Of a stretch of 64,000 nucleotides of DNA, positions 44,712 through 54,134 are shown one piece after another. Source of the stretch: DASXKD01 sp963762735 (GTDB lineage Bacteria > Actinomycetota > Actinomycetes > Streptosporangiales > Streptosporangiaceae); contig CAVXMG010000005.1 of assembly GCA_963762735.1 (NCBI GenBank), positions 62,001 to 126,000 of the forward strand, read 5' to 3'. A program made the position numbers and the translations under genes. Numbering within the stretch: position 1 is the stretch's first letter; the number at the start of each line of letters is the position of its first letter. Under the pieces are notes generated by a model, which ran no database searches, was not told where the DNA came from, and was given only the letters and a program-made list of their open reading frames with translations.

Positions 44712-46556
44712 CTAGCCGTACAGCGCGTCGAGGACGTCGGCGTACTTGGCGTGGACGATCCGCCGCCGCAGCTTCAGGGTGGGAGTGAGTTCCTCGGTCT
44801 CCGCCGTCCACTCCACCGGCAGCAGCCGCCACTGCTTGACCTGCTGCACCCGGGCCAGCCGCTGGTTCGCGGCCGCGACCGCGGCGCCCACCTCGGCAAG
44901 CACCACCGGGTCCGCCGCCAGTTCGGCCAGTGAGCCGTGATCGATGCCACGGGCCTTCGCCCAGGCCGGCGCCACCTCGCCGTCCAGGGTGAGCAGCGCC
45001 ACCACGTACTTCCGCCGGTCACCGTAGGCGAGCGCCTGGCCGATCAGCGGATGGGCGACGAGCAGGCCCTCGATCGCGGCCGGGGCGACGTTCTCGCCGC
45101 CCGCCGTGATGATCAGTTCCTTCTTGCGGTCCACCACGGACAGGAACCCGTCGTCGTCCAGCCTGCCGATGTCGCCGGTGTGCAGCCAGCCGTCGGCGTC
45201 GATCAGGTCCGCGGTGAGGTCGGGCCGGTGCAGGTACCCGGGCGTGGTCAGCGGGCCGCGCACCAGGATCTCCCCGTCCTCGGCGAGGCGGACCTCCATG
45301 CCCGGGTAGGGCCGGCCCACCGTGCCCAGCTTGAACGCCTCCGGCCTGTTGGTGGTGAACGCCCCGGTGGTCTCGGTCATACCGTAGATGTCGAGGATCT
45401 TCATGCCCAGGCCGGAGAAGAACGCCGCGACCTCGGGCGGCAGCGGAGCCGCGGCGCTCGACACGACCTCCGCCTCGCCGAGGCCGAGCAGCCCGCGGAT
45501 CGGCGCGAGCACCGCCGCGTCCGCCGCGGCGAACTCAGACTCCAGGCCGGGCGGCATGGTGTGGCCGTACTGGCAGGCCTCCACGTACCGCCGGCCGGTG
45601 TCCATGGCCTTGGCCACCACGGCACGCTTGCCTTCGTCCTGCTCCAGGGTGAACAGCGCCTCGATGCCGGCCCGGATCTTCTCCCACACCCGTGGCACGC
45701 CGAAGAAACCGTTGGGCCGGACCTTCCCGACCACCCGTACAAGTTGCGCCGCGTCCGGGCAGAAGTGGACGTGCGTCCCGGTGTGGATGGGCAGGTAGAT
45801 GCTGAACATCCGCTCGGCGATGTGCGCGAGCGGCAGGTAGGACACCCAGCGCGCCTTGTCCGGAATGAGGCCCATGTCCTGCGCACAGGCCAGCTCGTAG
45901 CCGATGTTGTGGTGGGTGAGCAGCACGCCCTTCGGGTTGCCCGTGGTTCCCGAGGTGTAGAGCAGGGCCGCCGGGCTGTCGATGGTGATCGCCGCCACCC
46001 GCCCGCTGACCAGGTCCGGGTCTGCGGCGTACCGCTCCTTGCCGAGTGCGGCGAAGGCATCCCAGGTCAGGTAGGGCTCTCCGGCCGGGCACGCGGCGGC
46101 GTCCCTGACGATGATCGTCTTGAGCCCGGGCAACTGGGCAAGCACCGGCTGCCAGCGCGCCAGTTCGCCCGCCCCGTCCAGGACGGCGATCCGGGCGTCG
46201 CAGTCCCCGGCCACGAAGGCGATCTGCTCCGGCGCCAGCGTGGCGTAAAACGTGGTGGCCAGGCCGCCGGCGTGCACCGCGGCCAGGTCGGCGAGCACGT
46301 GCTCGGTGCAGTTGGGCAGCATGAGGGCGACCCGCTCCCCCGGGGCGAGGCCGAGCGCGGCGAAGCCGGCCGCCAGTTCGCGTATCTGCTGGCGGGCCTG
46401 TGCCCAGGTCAGGGTCTGCCAGCTGTCGCCGGCCTCGTTGGAGAATGCCGGGGCGTCCCCCGCCTCCGCAGCAGTGTGGTCGAGCAGGTCGCACAGGGTC
46501 CGCCTGCCCACCGCCTGCTCGATCTCGGCCCGCTGCTGGAGTGTCTGCGCCGTCAT
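44712..46556 (-). CDS. fadD: Long-chain acyl-CoA synthetase (AMP-binding, FadD15-like)
   Basis: The 614-residue adenylating enzyme has the AMP motif LLYTSGTTGNPKG near residue 200, YGMTETTG, the GWLHTGDIGRLDDDG hinge, and the C-terminal lysine region with LTPTLKLRRR. It activates fatty acids to CoA thioesters. I chose ATG 46556, preceded by GGAGGACCAGC; the longer frame adds 29 residues with no family support. It diverges from the O-methyltransferase gene. Confidence 0.92.
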   Translation of the reverse strand: MTAQTLQQRAEIEQAVGRRTLCDLLDHTAAEAGDAPAFSNEAGDSWQTLTWAQARQQIRELAAGFAALGLAPGERVALMLPNCTEHVLADLAAVHAGGLATTFYATLAPEQIAFVAGDCDARIAVLDGAGELARWQPVLAQLPGLKTIIVRDAAACPAGEPYLTWDAFAALGKERYAADPDLVSGRVAAITIDSPAALLYTSGTTGNPKGVLLTHHNIGYELACAQDMGLIPDKARWVSYLPLAHIAERMFSIYLPIHTGTHVHFCPDAAQLVRVVGKVRPNGFFGVPRVWEKIRAGIEALFTLEQDEGKRAVVAKAMDTGRRYVEACQYGHTMPPGLESEFAAADAAVLAPIRGLLGLGEAEVVSSAAAPLPPEVAAFFSGLGMKILDIYGMTETTGAFTTNRPEAFKLGTVGRPYPGMEVRLAEDGEILVRGPLTTPGYLHRPDLTADLIDADGWLHTGDIGRLDDDGFLSVVDRKKELIITAGGENVAPAAIEGLLVAHPLIGQALAYGDRRKYVVALLTLDGEVAPAWAKARGIDHGSLAELAADPVVLAEVGAAVAAANQRLARVQQVKQWRLLPVEWTAETEELTPTLKLRRRIVHAKYADVLDALYG

Positions 46557-46717
46557 GCTGGTCCTCCGGTCGGTCTGGAGTCGGGCCGTGACGGCCGACA
46601 CCCGGTTGACCCAGTATGCGAGGGCCAGGGGCGGTGTGTGCAAGATCTCACCGGGAGAGCCCAGTCCCGCGGCTCCCGCGCCACCGGCCCGGAACCCGTG
46701 GCGCTAACCTCGACCGC

Positions 46718-47374
46718 ATGGCCTCCGGATCCGAGCACCTGCGCCCCAACCTGCACGAGTACCTGGTCGCCCACTCCAGCCCGCCGGACGCGCTGCTGCG
46801 TGACCTGATCGCGGAGACCGCAGCGAAGTTCCCGGACCGGGTGACCTTCCAGATCGGACCGGAGCAGGGCACGTTCATGACGATGCTGGCCAGCCTCATG
46901 GGCGCCCGCGAGGTGGTCGAGGTCGGCACGTTCACCGGCTACTCCTCGCTGTGCCTGGCGCGCGGCCTGGCCGACGGCGGGAAACTGCTGTGCTGCGACG
47001 TCAGCGAGGAGTGGACCACTCTGGCCCGCGCCTACTGGCAGAAGGCGGGCCTGGCCGACCGCATCGAACTCCGGCTCGGCCCGGCCCTGGGCACGCTGCG
47101 CGCGCTGCCCGCCGGCCGGCGGATCGACCTGGCCTTCATCGACGCCGACAAGCAGGGTTATCTCGGCTACTGGGAAGAGCTCGTGCCGCGGGTCCGGCCG
47201 GGCGGCGTCGTCCTGGTGGACAACACCTTCCTGCACGGCCGGATCTTCGCCGCTGCCCCGGATCCCGATGCCCAGGCGATCAAGGATTTCAACGAGCAGG
47301 TACTGCGTGACGACCGGGTGGAACTGGTGATGCTGCCGGTTGGCGACGGCCTCACCCTGGCCCGCGCGAAGTAG
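46718..47374 (+). CDS. O-methyltransferase, class I (family 3, CCoAOMT-like)
   Basis: The 218-residue enzyme contains VVEVGTFTGYSSLCLARGL (SAM loop), DLAFIDADKQGYLGYWEE (metal-binding Asp) and VLVDNTFLHGR. These are the hallmarks of cation-dependent catechol or caffeoyl-CoA-type O-methyltransferases. ATG 46718 starts the family region; upstream frame is spurious. The acceptor substrate cannot be assigned. Confidence 0.92.
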   Translation: MASGSEHLRPNLHEYLVAHSSPPDALLRDLIAETAAKFPDRVTFQIGPEQGTFMTMLASLMGAREVVEVGTFTGYSSLCLARGLADGGKLLCCDVSEEWTTLARAYWQKAGLADRIELRLGPALGTLRALPAGRRIDLAFIDADKQGYLGYWEELVPRVRPGGVVLVDNTFLHGRIFAAAPDPDAQAIKDFNEQVLRDDRVELVMLPVGDGLTLARAK

Positions 47375-47436
47375 CGCCGGCGCGGCTTCCCCGATCGCCA
47401 TCCTGGCGGCGGGCGTTGCCTCACCGCGGCCCGATC

Positions 47437-47450
47437 TGCAATGGTTTGCA
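47437..47450. promoter_or_regulatory. TGCAA-TGGT-TTGCA inverted repeat before the FAD oxidoreductase
   Basis: A perfect 5-bp inverted repeat with a 4-base spacer lies 39 bases before the ATG of the first plus-strand gene of the catabolic region. TTGCC at about 47416 could be its -35. It is a candidate operator by position only. Confidence 0.35.
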
Positions 47451-47488
47451 TAGGGACGGGGCCCGACCAGCCGGAAGCGAGGCCAAGC

Positions 47489-49102
47489 ATGACCAGCGCC
47501 GACATCGTGGTCGCCGGAGCGGGACACAACAGCCTGCTCACCGCCTGTTACCTGGCCAAGGCGGGCTACCGCTGCCTGGTGCTGGACGCCCGGAGCATCC
47601 CCGGCGGCGGCGCGGCCACCGAGGAGCTGCTGCTGCCCGGGTTCGGCATCGACACCTGCGCCACCGGCCACACCATGATCAGGGTCAACCCCGCGCTGCT
47701 GCACGACGAACTGGGGCTCATCGCCGACTACGGGCTGCGGTACGTGGAGCCGGACCCGGTGGAACAGGTGGCCTTTCCCGACGGCGAGCAGTTCACCATG
47801 TGGCTCGACCGGGAGCGCACGGTCGAGGAGGTGGCCCGGTTCTCCCGCGAGGACGCCGCCGCATACCGCCGCCTGCTGGACGACTACGACGAGGTCAAGG
47901 CCCTGTTCAGCCGGTGGCAGTTCACCCCGGTGGGCTACGGGCCATCGCTGGAGGAGATGATCGCCGATCACCCGCGGGGGCGGATCTGGGCGCGCCGCCG
48001 CCAGTTGTCGGCGGTGGAGGTGGTCAGGCACGAGTTCTCCAGCCGGCACGTCCAGGCGTTCCTGCTGTGGATGGCCTACCAGGTGTTCCAGCCACTGGAC
48101 ACGCCCGGCTCGGGGATACTGCCCTACCAGCAGACGTTCGGGCGCCAGCAGCGGAGCTGGTCCATCCCGGTCGGCGGATCGGCCAGCCTCACCGCGGCGA
48201 TGACCGGGTACCTGGAGGACCATGGCGGCACGATCCTCTGCGACCGCCGGGTGACCCGGCTGCTGCTGGAGGACGGCCGGTGCGCCGGCGTGGAGACCGA
48301 CGACGGCGAACAGTACCTGGCCGGCACGGCCGTGGTGTCCACGATCCACGTCAAGCACCTGCGGGACATGGCGCCGGCACAGGCCTGGCCGGAGGAGTTC
48401 CACTACGGGGTGGACACCTACGACGTGGGGGTGCCGGGGTTCGCCGCCTACTACTGCACCACGGCGGCACCGGAGTTCGCCTCCCCGCACGGGCCGCGGA
48501 CGGCGGTCTCCGCCGGGATGGCGGGCTGGCCGGAGGAAATGATCCAGCTCGGCGCGGACCTGCGCGCGGGCCGGTACATCGCAGACCCGCCGTGGGTGCT
48601 GGTGGCCACCCCGACCCTGGCCGACCCCGGCCGGGCGCCGGAGGGCTGCCACACGGTCAAGATCCTCAGCCCGCAGACCTACCGGCTGCCCGACGGCATG
48701 GGCGGCTGGGAGGACGTCAAGGAAGAGCACGCGCGCCGGCTGCTCGACCGGCTGCGCAGGCACGCGCCCAACCTGACCGACGACACCATCCTGGCGCACC
48801 TGACCAAGTCACCGGCGGACATCGAGCAGCTCAACCCGCACATGATCAACGGGGCGTTCCACGGCGGCAACCGGGGCCCCGCGTTCAGCGGTGCGCTGCG
48901 GCCGGCGCCCGGCTGGGCCAGCCACCGGATGCCCATCCCCGGCCTGTACCAGACCGGCGGCAGCACGCACCCGGGCGGATCCATCACCGGCGCCCCCGGG
49001 CGCAACGCGGCCACCGTGCTGCTCGCCGACCTCGGCCACGACCCGGCGGAGGTCATGTCAGGCTCCGGGGCCACCTCCGCCGGAGCCCGGGCCCATGGCT
49101 GA
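47489..49102 (+). CDS. FAD/NAD(P)-binding oxidoreductase (phytoene-desaturase-like)
   Basis: The 537-residue protein begins IVVAGAGHNSLLTACYLAKA with the GxGxxG/N dinucleotide fold. It has SWSIPVGGSASLTAAMTGYL mid-protein and ends PIPGLYQTGGSTHPGGSITG, the C-terminal FAD-contact block of the phytoene dehydrogenase/CrtI-related family. No carotenoid genes are present, so desaturation or oxidation of another hydrophobic substrate is more likely. Its end overlaps the next gene by eight bases (ATGGCTGA), implying coupling. Confidence 0.85.
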   Translation: MTSADIVVAGAGHNSLLTACYLAKAGYRCLVLDARSIPGGGAATEELLLPGFGIDTCATGHTMIRVNPALLHDELGLIADYGLRYVEPDPVEQVAFPDGEQFTMWLDRERTVEEVARFSREDAAAYRRLLDDYDEVKALFSRWQFTPVGYGPSLEEMIADHPRGRIWARRRQLSAVEVVRHEFSSRHVQAFLLWMAYQVFQPLDTPGSGILPYQQTFGRQQRSWSIPVGGSASLTAAMTGYLEDHGGTILCDRRVTRLLLEDGRCAGVETDDGEQYLAGTAVVSTIHVKHLRDMAPAQAWPEEFHYGVDTYDVGVPGFAAYYCTTAAPEFASPHGPRTAVSAGMAGWPEEMIQLGADLRAGRYIADPPWVLVATPTLADPGRAPEGCHTVKILSPQTYRLPDGMGGWEDVKEEHARRLLDRLRRHAPNLTDDTILAHLTKSPADIEQLNPHMINGAFHGGNRGPAFSGALRPAPGWASHRMPIPGLYQTGGSTHPGGSITGAPGRNAATVLLADLGHDPAEVMSGSGATSAGARAHG

Positions 49103-50156
49103 CGCGCAGGTCTCCTCCGCCATCGCCAACTGGGGCCCGCGGTTCACCGCGCAGGGCGTCGACCCCGGGGATTTCGCCAGGGTGACCGGCGGCATCGAGC
49201 GCTGGGAGGACTGGCTCGCCGCCTGGCGGGACAACGGCGACCTGCACGCCGGGCTGGCCCGCGACGCGGCCGGCCGGGGCTGGCCGCGGACCGCCGGCGA
49301 GGCCTGGATCCGGGCCGCGGTGAGCTACCACTTCGGCAAGTTCGTCTGGATGCTCGACATGGACGCCCACGACGCGGTCGCCGCGCAGGCGGTGGCGGCG
49401 ATGTACCGCGGGCTTGAGCTGCTCGACCCGGCCGCGGAGCGGATCGAGATCCCGTTCGGCGGCGCGTCCCTGGTGGGCAACCTGCGCCGGCCGCCGGGCG
49501 CGGGCCGGCCGCCGCTGGTGCTGCTGATCGCCGGGCTCGACTCCACCAAGGAGGAGTTCTTCGCGGTGGAGAACACCTTCCTCGCCCGGGGCATGGCGAC
49601 CTTCTCCCTGGACGGCCCCGGGCAGGGCGAGAGTGCCAGAGCGGTGAAGATCCGCCCCGACTTCGAGGCTCCGGTCGCGGCCGTGCTCGACGTGCTGTGC
49701 CAGCGCGCCGACCTGGACGGCGACCGGGTGGGCACGCTCGGGGTCAGCCTGGGCGGTTACTACGCGGCCCGGGCCGCGGCCTTCGAGCCCCGGCTCAAGG
49801 CGGTGGTCGTCTGCGGTGGCTGCTATGACTACGGTGCCCTGATCCGGGACCGGTCACCGCACAGCTTCGCCACGTTCAGCTACGGGTGCGGCGCCGCCAG
49901 CGCGGAAGAGGCCTACCAGGTCGCGGAGCGGATGAGCCTGGCGGGCGTGGCGGAGCGGATCGCCCAGCCGATGGTCGTGGTGTTCGGCAAGCGCGACCGG
50001 CTGGTCCCGTGGCAGCACGCGGAACGGGTGGCGGCCGAGGCGCCCGCGGCGGAGCTGTGGATGTTCGACGAGGGCAATCACGTGTGTGCGAACCTGACCT
50101 ACCGCTGGCGCCCGCAGGTCGCCGACTGGCTCGCCGACCGCCTGGCCACGCCCTAG
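49095..50156 (+). CDS. Alpha/beta hydrolase (FrsA / dihydroxypseudooxynicotine-hydrolase-like)
   Basis: The 353-residue protein has an N-terminal helical domain (about 1-120) before the alpha/beta-hydrolase core. LVLLIAGLDSTKEEFF gives the oxyanion region, GVSLGGYYAARAAA holds the nucleophile Ser near 217, GKRDRLVPW the acid, and DEGNHVC the His. Related enzymes hydrolyse C-C bonds in alkaloid breakdown. A paralogue with the same layout is encoded on the opposite strand at 51.3 kb. It is translationally coupled to the FAD oxidoreductase. Confidence 0.85.
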   Translation: MADAQVSSAIANWGPRFTAQGVDPGDFARVTGGIERWEDWLAAWRDNGDLHAGLARDAAGRGWPRTAGEAWIRAAVSYHFGKFVWMLDMDAHDAVAAQAVAAMYRGLELLDPAAERIEIPFGGASLVGNLRRPPGAGRPPLVLLIAGLDSTKEEFFAVENTFLARGMATFSLDGPGQGESARAVKIRPDFEAPVAAVLDVLCQRADLDGDRVGTLGVSLGGYYAARAAAFEPRLKAVVVCGGCYDYGALIRDRSPHSFATFSYGCGAASAEEAYQVAERMSLAGVAERIAQPMVVVFGKRDRLVPWQHAERVAAEAPAAELWMFDEGNHVCANLTYRWRPQVADWLADRLATP

Positions 50157-50175
50157 CGGCGGGGTTCGCGGCACT

Positions 50176-50275
50176 AGGCCCCAGCCACCAGGGCCAAGGC
50201 CCCGTGACGAAGGAACGGGGCCTTAGGCCACCGGGGGGTTCCGGGCCGGGGGTCCGGGGGCTTGCCCCCGGCTAG
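50176..50275 (-). repeat. Dispersed double-hairpin element, copy R9
   Basis: Plus-strand view: hairpin 2 is AAGGCCCCGT-GACGAAGGA-ACGGGGCCTT (50196-50224). Hairpin 1 is CCGGGGG-CTTG-CCCCCGG (50254-50271). An extra GGGCCGGGGGTC block lies between the linker and hairpin 1. It sits between convergent genes and encodes the last ~17 residues and the TAA stop of the DHDPS-family gene. Confidence 0.78.
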
Positions 50276-51236
50276 CGGAGGCTCCCACGGGCCCCGTGTG
50301 AGGTCGGCTGGCCAGCGCGGCCTGCTCGGCGGCGGTCAGCGAGACCAGCGGCGGGCGCACCGGGCCGCCGGACATGCCGGTCAGCCCGGCCCAGGCCTTG
50401 ATCGAGGCGATGGCGTCGATCCGGCGCTCGTGGCCCTGAAGCCACCTGGCCGCCACCGAGCGGACCGGGTCCAGGGTGGCGGCCACCTCGGCGGCCTTGG
50501 CCGTCTCCCCGGCCAGCGCCAGCCTGGTGTACTCGCGCATCGGCTGCCAGCCCGGCACCTGGTACAGGTACGGTGCGGCCGAGGACATGTAGACCCGCTG
50601 GCCGTGCGAGATCATGTTCTCCAGCCAGGTCTCCTCGTGCGGCGAGCAGACCAGGATCTGCTCGCCGAACCGGTACAGCAGCTCCAGGTACCTGGCGTGG
50701 TCGCGGCCCACCTTGATGCCGACCACGTTCTCGATCCCGGCCAGCCGCTCGATCAGCGCGGTGGACAGGGCCACCCCCGAGTAGCCGGTGTCGAACAGCC
50801 ACACCCCGATGTCCACGCTCGCGCAGACATGGGCGAACCACTGGTAGAGGCCCTCGTCGGAGGCGGGCGGGTAGTAGGGGTTGATCACGACGGCGAAGTC
50901 CGCGCCGGCCGCCTCGGCGTGCCGGGTCAGCTCGATCGTCTCCGCCGCGCTGTGCTGCCCGGTATGGGCGAGCAGCGGGCATCTGCCCCGGGTGCGCTCG
51001 GCCACGACCTCGGTGAGCCGCCGCCGCTCGGCTCCGGACAGCGCCCAGAACTCGCTCATCACGCCACCGCTGAAGATCCCGTCGATCCCCAGCTCGCCGG
51101 TGAGCCGGTCCAGGTCGGCGCGCAGCGCGGCCTCGTCGATGCCGCCGCCGCTGCCGAACGGGACGGTGATGGCCGCCCACAGGCCGGTGAACCGCTCCCG
51201 TGCGGCCTGCTTGGCCTCGGCCTTCGAGTAGTCCAT
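50223..51236 (-). CDS. Dihydrodipicolinate synthase/N-acetylneuraminate lyase family aldolase
   Basis: A 337-residue TIM-barrel with GLWAAITVPFGSGGGIDEAA, GGVMSEFWALSGAERR, VVINPYYPPASDEGLYQWFA (catalytic Tyr) and NVVGIKVGRDH (Schiff-base Lys near 174). Such enzymes make or cleave 2-oxoacid aldols. The context argues for a catabolic lyase, not lysine synthesis. The C-terminal SRGQAPGPPARNPPVA and the stop codon come from repeat R9. It is the last gene of the long minus-strand operon. Confidence 0.87.
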   Translation of the reverse strand: MDYSKAEAKQAARERFTGLWAAITVPFGSGGGIDEAALRADLDRLTGELGIDGIFSGGVMSEFWALSGAERRRLTEVVAERTRGRCPLLAHTGQHSAAETIELTRHAEAAGADFAVVINPYYPPASDEGLYQWFAHVCASVDIGVWLFDTGYSGVALSTALIERLAGIENVVGIKVGRDHARYLELLYRFGEQILVCSPHEETWLENMISHGQRVYMSSAAPYLYQVPGWQPMREYTRLALAGETAKAAEVAATLDPVRSVAARWLQGHERRIDAIASIKAWAGLTGMSGGPVRPPLVSLTAAEQAALASRPHTGPVGASASRGQAPGPPARNPPVA

Positions 51237-51252
51237 GGCGCGCCTCCGCCGG

Positions 51253-52293
51253 TCAGAGTGTTTCCGCGAGCCAGTCGGCCACCAGCGGCCGCGCCTGGTA
51301 CCAGAGGTTGTTGAGGATGTGCACCCCGTCCGGGTAGATCACCGTGGTGACCGGCCCGCCGTACTCGGCGGCGATCCGCTCCCCGTGTGCCGGCGGCGAT
51401 CCGGGGTCGTTGCCGCCGTAGAGCTGCAGCAGCGGCACCCGGGCCCGGGCGGCCGCACCGGCCAGCGTCATCGCCGCCATGTTGGCGGCCGGGTCGGGAC
51501 CGTGGTGCTGGTACTGCCCGGGGCGGGTCAGGTCGTCCATCTCCGCGAACCGCCCGGCCGGGGTGTACCAGCTGGAGATGGCGAACACCGCCCGCACCCG
51601 GTCGTCCGCCGCAGCGGTGCGGACGGCGAACATGCCGCCGTAGGAGATGCCGCCCACGGCCAGGCGCGAGCCGTCCACGTCGGGCCGGCCGGCCAGCGCG
51701 CTGATGATCGCCTGGACGGCGACCTCCTGGTCGGGCCGCAGCTTGCTGTCGAAGCTCAGCATGCCCTGGCCGGGACCGTCGAAGGCGGCCACCGCCAGCC
51801 CACGCGCGACCATGTGGTCGGCGAGGTTGTAAAGCTCCTCTTTCGCCGAGTCAGCCCCAGGTAGCAGCAATACGATCGGCGGGCGGCTGGCCTGGTCCGG
51901 GACGCGCAGGTAGCCCGGCATGACCAGCCCATCGAACGGGACGCCAAGAAGCTCCATCGGCGGCGCGACGAGCGGGGCGGCCTTGGCCCAGGCAGCCCCC
52001 ATCGCCTCCAGCGCGCCACGGAACTGGGCCTGGTCGTGGGTGAACACGAAGCTGGCCCAATGGTAGGCAAGTGCGCCGCGCAGGTAGGCGTCCCCCGCGG
52101 TGAGTCTCCGGCCAGCGGCCAGCGCGGCGTCGCCACGCTCCACGTGCCGCGCGGCGTGCCTGCTCCAGGCCGCGCACCACTGCTCGTAGTCGGTGATCTC
52201 GGCTTTGAGCTGCTCGAACTCCCACGGAGTCACATAGTTGGACAGGATCCGCCAGGTGAACCGGCGGTACATGGATACCAGCCGCTCGTCCAT
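51253..52293 (-). CDS. Alpha/beta hydrolase (FrsA / dihydroxypseudooxynicotine-hydrolase-like)
   Basis: The 346-residue protein has a helical N-terminal cap (about 1-130) and a hydrolase core: IVLLLPGADSAKEELYNL, the nucleophile GGISYGGMFAV near 216, LYGGNDPGSPP for the acid and PDGVHIL for the His. Layout and Ser position match the 49.1 kb paralogue. Relatives cleave C-C or ester bonds of ring-opened intermediates. It follows the bicupin gene by ten bases in the operon. Confidence 0.86.
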   Translation of the reverse strand: MDERLVSMYRRFTWRILSNYVTPWEFEQLKAEITDYEQWCAAWSRHAARHVERGDAALAAGRRLTAGDAYLRGALAYHWASFVFTHDQAQFRGALEAMGAAWAKAAPLVAPPMELLGVPFDGLVMPGYLRVPDQASRPPIVLLLPGADSAKEELYNLADHMVARGLAVAAFDGPGQGMLSFDSKLRPDQEVAVQAIISALAGRPDVDGSRLAVGGISYGGMFAVRTAAADDRVRAVFAISSWYTPAGRFAEMDDLTRPGQYQHHGPDPAANMAAMTLAGAAARARVPLLQLYGGNDPGSPPAHGERIAAEYGGPVTTVIYPDGVHILNNLWYQARPLVADWLAETL

Positions 52294-52303
52294 GGTCCGC
52301 CCC

Positions 52304-53068
52304 TCAGCCCGCGGGTGCCCAGGTGCACCGGTCCCCGGTCACGGTCCAGATGGTCTGTGTCGGCGGCGGTGCCCAGAACTCCACGAACGAGAAGTTCTCG
52401 CCGGTGTCGTTCTCGAACCAGTGCACCTCGCCGGGGCCTACCAGGGCGCTCATCCCGGCCTCAAGCCGCTCCGGCCTGTCGTCGGTGTAGAGCAGCCCCG
52501 AGCCGGACAGCACGCAGAACACGTGATGGCAGTCGGTGTGATAGTGCGCGGCGGCGGTGTCGCCGGGGTGGTAGACGATCCGGTCGGCGCGGATCGCCCG
52601 CGCCCCCACCGGCACGTTCTCGGTGACCAGGTCGAGCCGGTCCCTGGTGTCCCTGGTGGACACCAGGTGCGGCAGTTCGCCAGCCGCGAATACCTTGCGC
52701 AGCGGCGGGAACCCGCCCTCAGGAACGGGCCCGGTGCTCCGCGCCACCATCAGCTCCAGGCCATCGGCCCCAGCGTCGGTGGTGAGCTCGTCGCAGGCCG
52801 ACAGCCATAGCACGCTCTCGGGGCCGAGGGCAAAGCTCTCACCGTCGCCGGGCGGGGCGAGCGCGGTTCCCGAGCCCGCGAGCACGTAGATCATGGCCTC
52901 GGTCCCGCCGAGCCGGATCCGGTCCACGTGGGCGCCGGCTTCCAGCCGGAACCGGCTGACCTCCAGCGGGACCGGCTGATCGAAGATGCCGCCGCTGGCC
53001 CAGGGCCCGAACGTGCAGCCCACCCAGCCACAGGTGGCGGAGAAGTCGGGAGTGCAGATGTGGACCAC
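52304..53068 (-). CDS. Two-domain cupin protein
   Basis: Two cupin barrels are visible. The first (VSRFRLEAGAHVDRIRLGGT onward) lacks a clear His triad. The second has HYHTDCHHVFCVLSGSGLLY and VGPGEVHWFEN, giving His ligands for a metal. Bicupins include dioxygenases, ureidoglycine aminohydrolase and isomerases, and no closer assignment is safe. It lies between the zinc dehydrogenase and a hydrolase, so an enzymatic step in the same pathway is likely. Confidence 0.8.
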   Translation of the reverse strand: MVHICTPDFSATCGWVGCTFGPWASGGIFDQPVPLEVSRFRLEAGAHVDRIRLGGTEAMIYVLAGSGTALAPPGDGESFALGPESVLWLSACDELTTDAGADGLELMVARSTGPVPEGGFPPLRKVFAAGELPHLVSTRDTRDRLDLVTENVPVGARAIRADRIVYHPGDTAAAHYHTDCHHVFCVLSGSGLLYTDDRPERLEAGMSALVGPGEVHWFENDTGENFSFVEFWAPPPTQTIWTVTGDRCTWAPAG

Positions 53069-53083
53069 GGGCGGGCTCCTCGC

Positions 53084-54134
53084 TCAGGGGATGAGGATCG
53101 GGCGGATGGCCTCCCGGCGCTCCAGCGCACCGAAAGCGATGGCGACGTCGGCGAGCGGATAGATGTGCGTGGTCAGCGGCTCGGTGCGGATCGCGCCCGA
53201 GGCGAGCAGCGCGATCATGGCCGGGTAGGCGTTCGGGCTGGACCGGATGCCCAGCACGTCGAGTTCGTCGAGGGTGACCAGGTCGACCGGGAGTTCCGCA
53301 CTGGCGCCGCCGGCCAGGCCCAGCAGTGCCACGGTCCCGCCGCGCCGCGCGCAGCGCAGCGCCTGGGCCACCACGGCCGGGTTGCCCGAGCAGTCGAACA
53401 CGGTGTCGGCGCCCCGGCCGCCGGTGGCTTCCCTGGCCCCGGCCACCGGGTCCGCGAGGGAGTAGTCCACGACGGCGCTGGCGCCGAGCTCGCGGGCGAT
53501 GTCCAGGCGCGGCCCGCGGCCCACGACCACGACGTTGGTCGCGCCGGCCGCCCTGGCCACCTGGAGCATGAGCAGGCCGAGCAGGCCAGGGCCGAACACG
53601 ACGGCGCTCGCGCCCGGGCCCGAGCCGGGCCCGGCGGGCCGCGTGCACGGTCAGCGCCCCCTGGTTGACCAGGGCGGCGGAGACGTCGGTGACCGCGGGC
53701 GGCACCTTGTGCAGGGCGACGGCGGGCCGGACCGCGTACTCCGCCAGGGCACCGGGCGCGGTGTGGCCGTACAGCTTGAAGCCGGGTTCCCTGACCCGCT
53801 CGCACAGGTTGTACCTGCCCGCCCGGCACATCGGGCAGCTCCCGCAGCCGGTGTGGTTCTCCGCCACCACCCGGTCGCCCACGGCCAGCCCGCTGCGCTC
53901 GGTGCCGGGCCCGAGGGCGGCGACCTCGCCGGACCATTCGTGCCCGATGATGAACGGCAGCGCCGGCGGCCAGGTGCCCCGGTAGGCGCCCGCCACGATC
54001 TTCAGGTCGGTGCCGCAGATGCCGCAGGCCCGCACCCGGACCAGCACTTCGCCCGAGCCGGGCTCGGGCACCGGGACCTCGGCCACCACCAGGCTGCCGA
54101 ACTCCCGCAACAGGGCCGCCTGCATCGCGGTCAC
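53084..54134 (-). pseudogene. Zinc-dependent alcohol dehydrogenase (MDR family), frameshifted
   Basis: Catalytic zinc residues appear in RACGICGTDLK and GHEWSGEV, and structural zinc cysteines in CGSCPMCRAGRYNLC. The N-terminal frame breaks after QGALTVHAARRARLGPG. The Rossmann half (FGPGLLGLLMLQVARAAGAT to the end, with DTVFDCSGNPAVV) is one base out of phase, explained by an extra base in the GGGCCCGGGC run at about 53620-53640. It resembles sorbitol/threonine/butanediol dehydrogenases. The start overlaps the creatininase-family stop by four bases. Confidence 0.83.
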
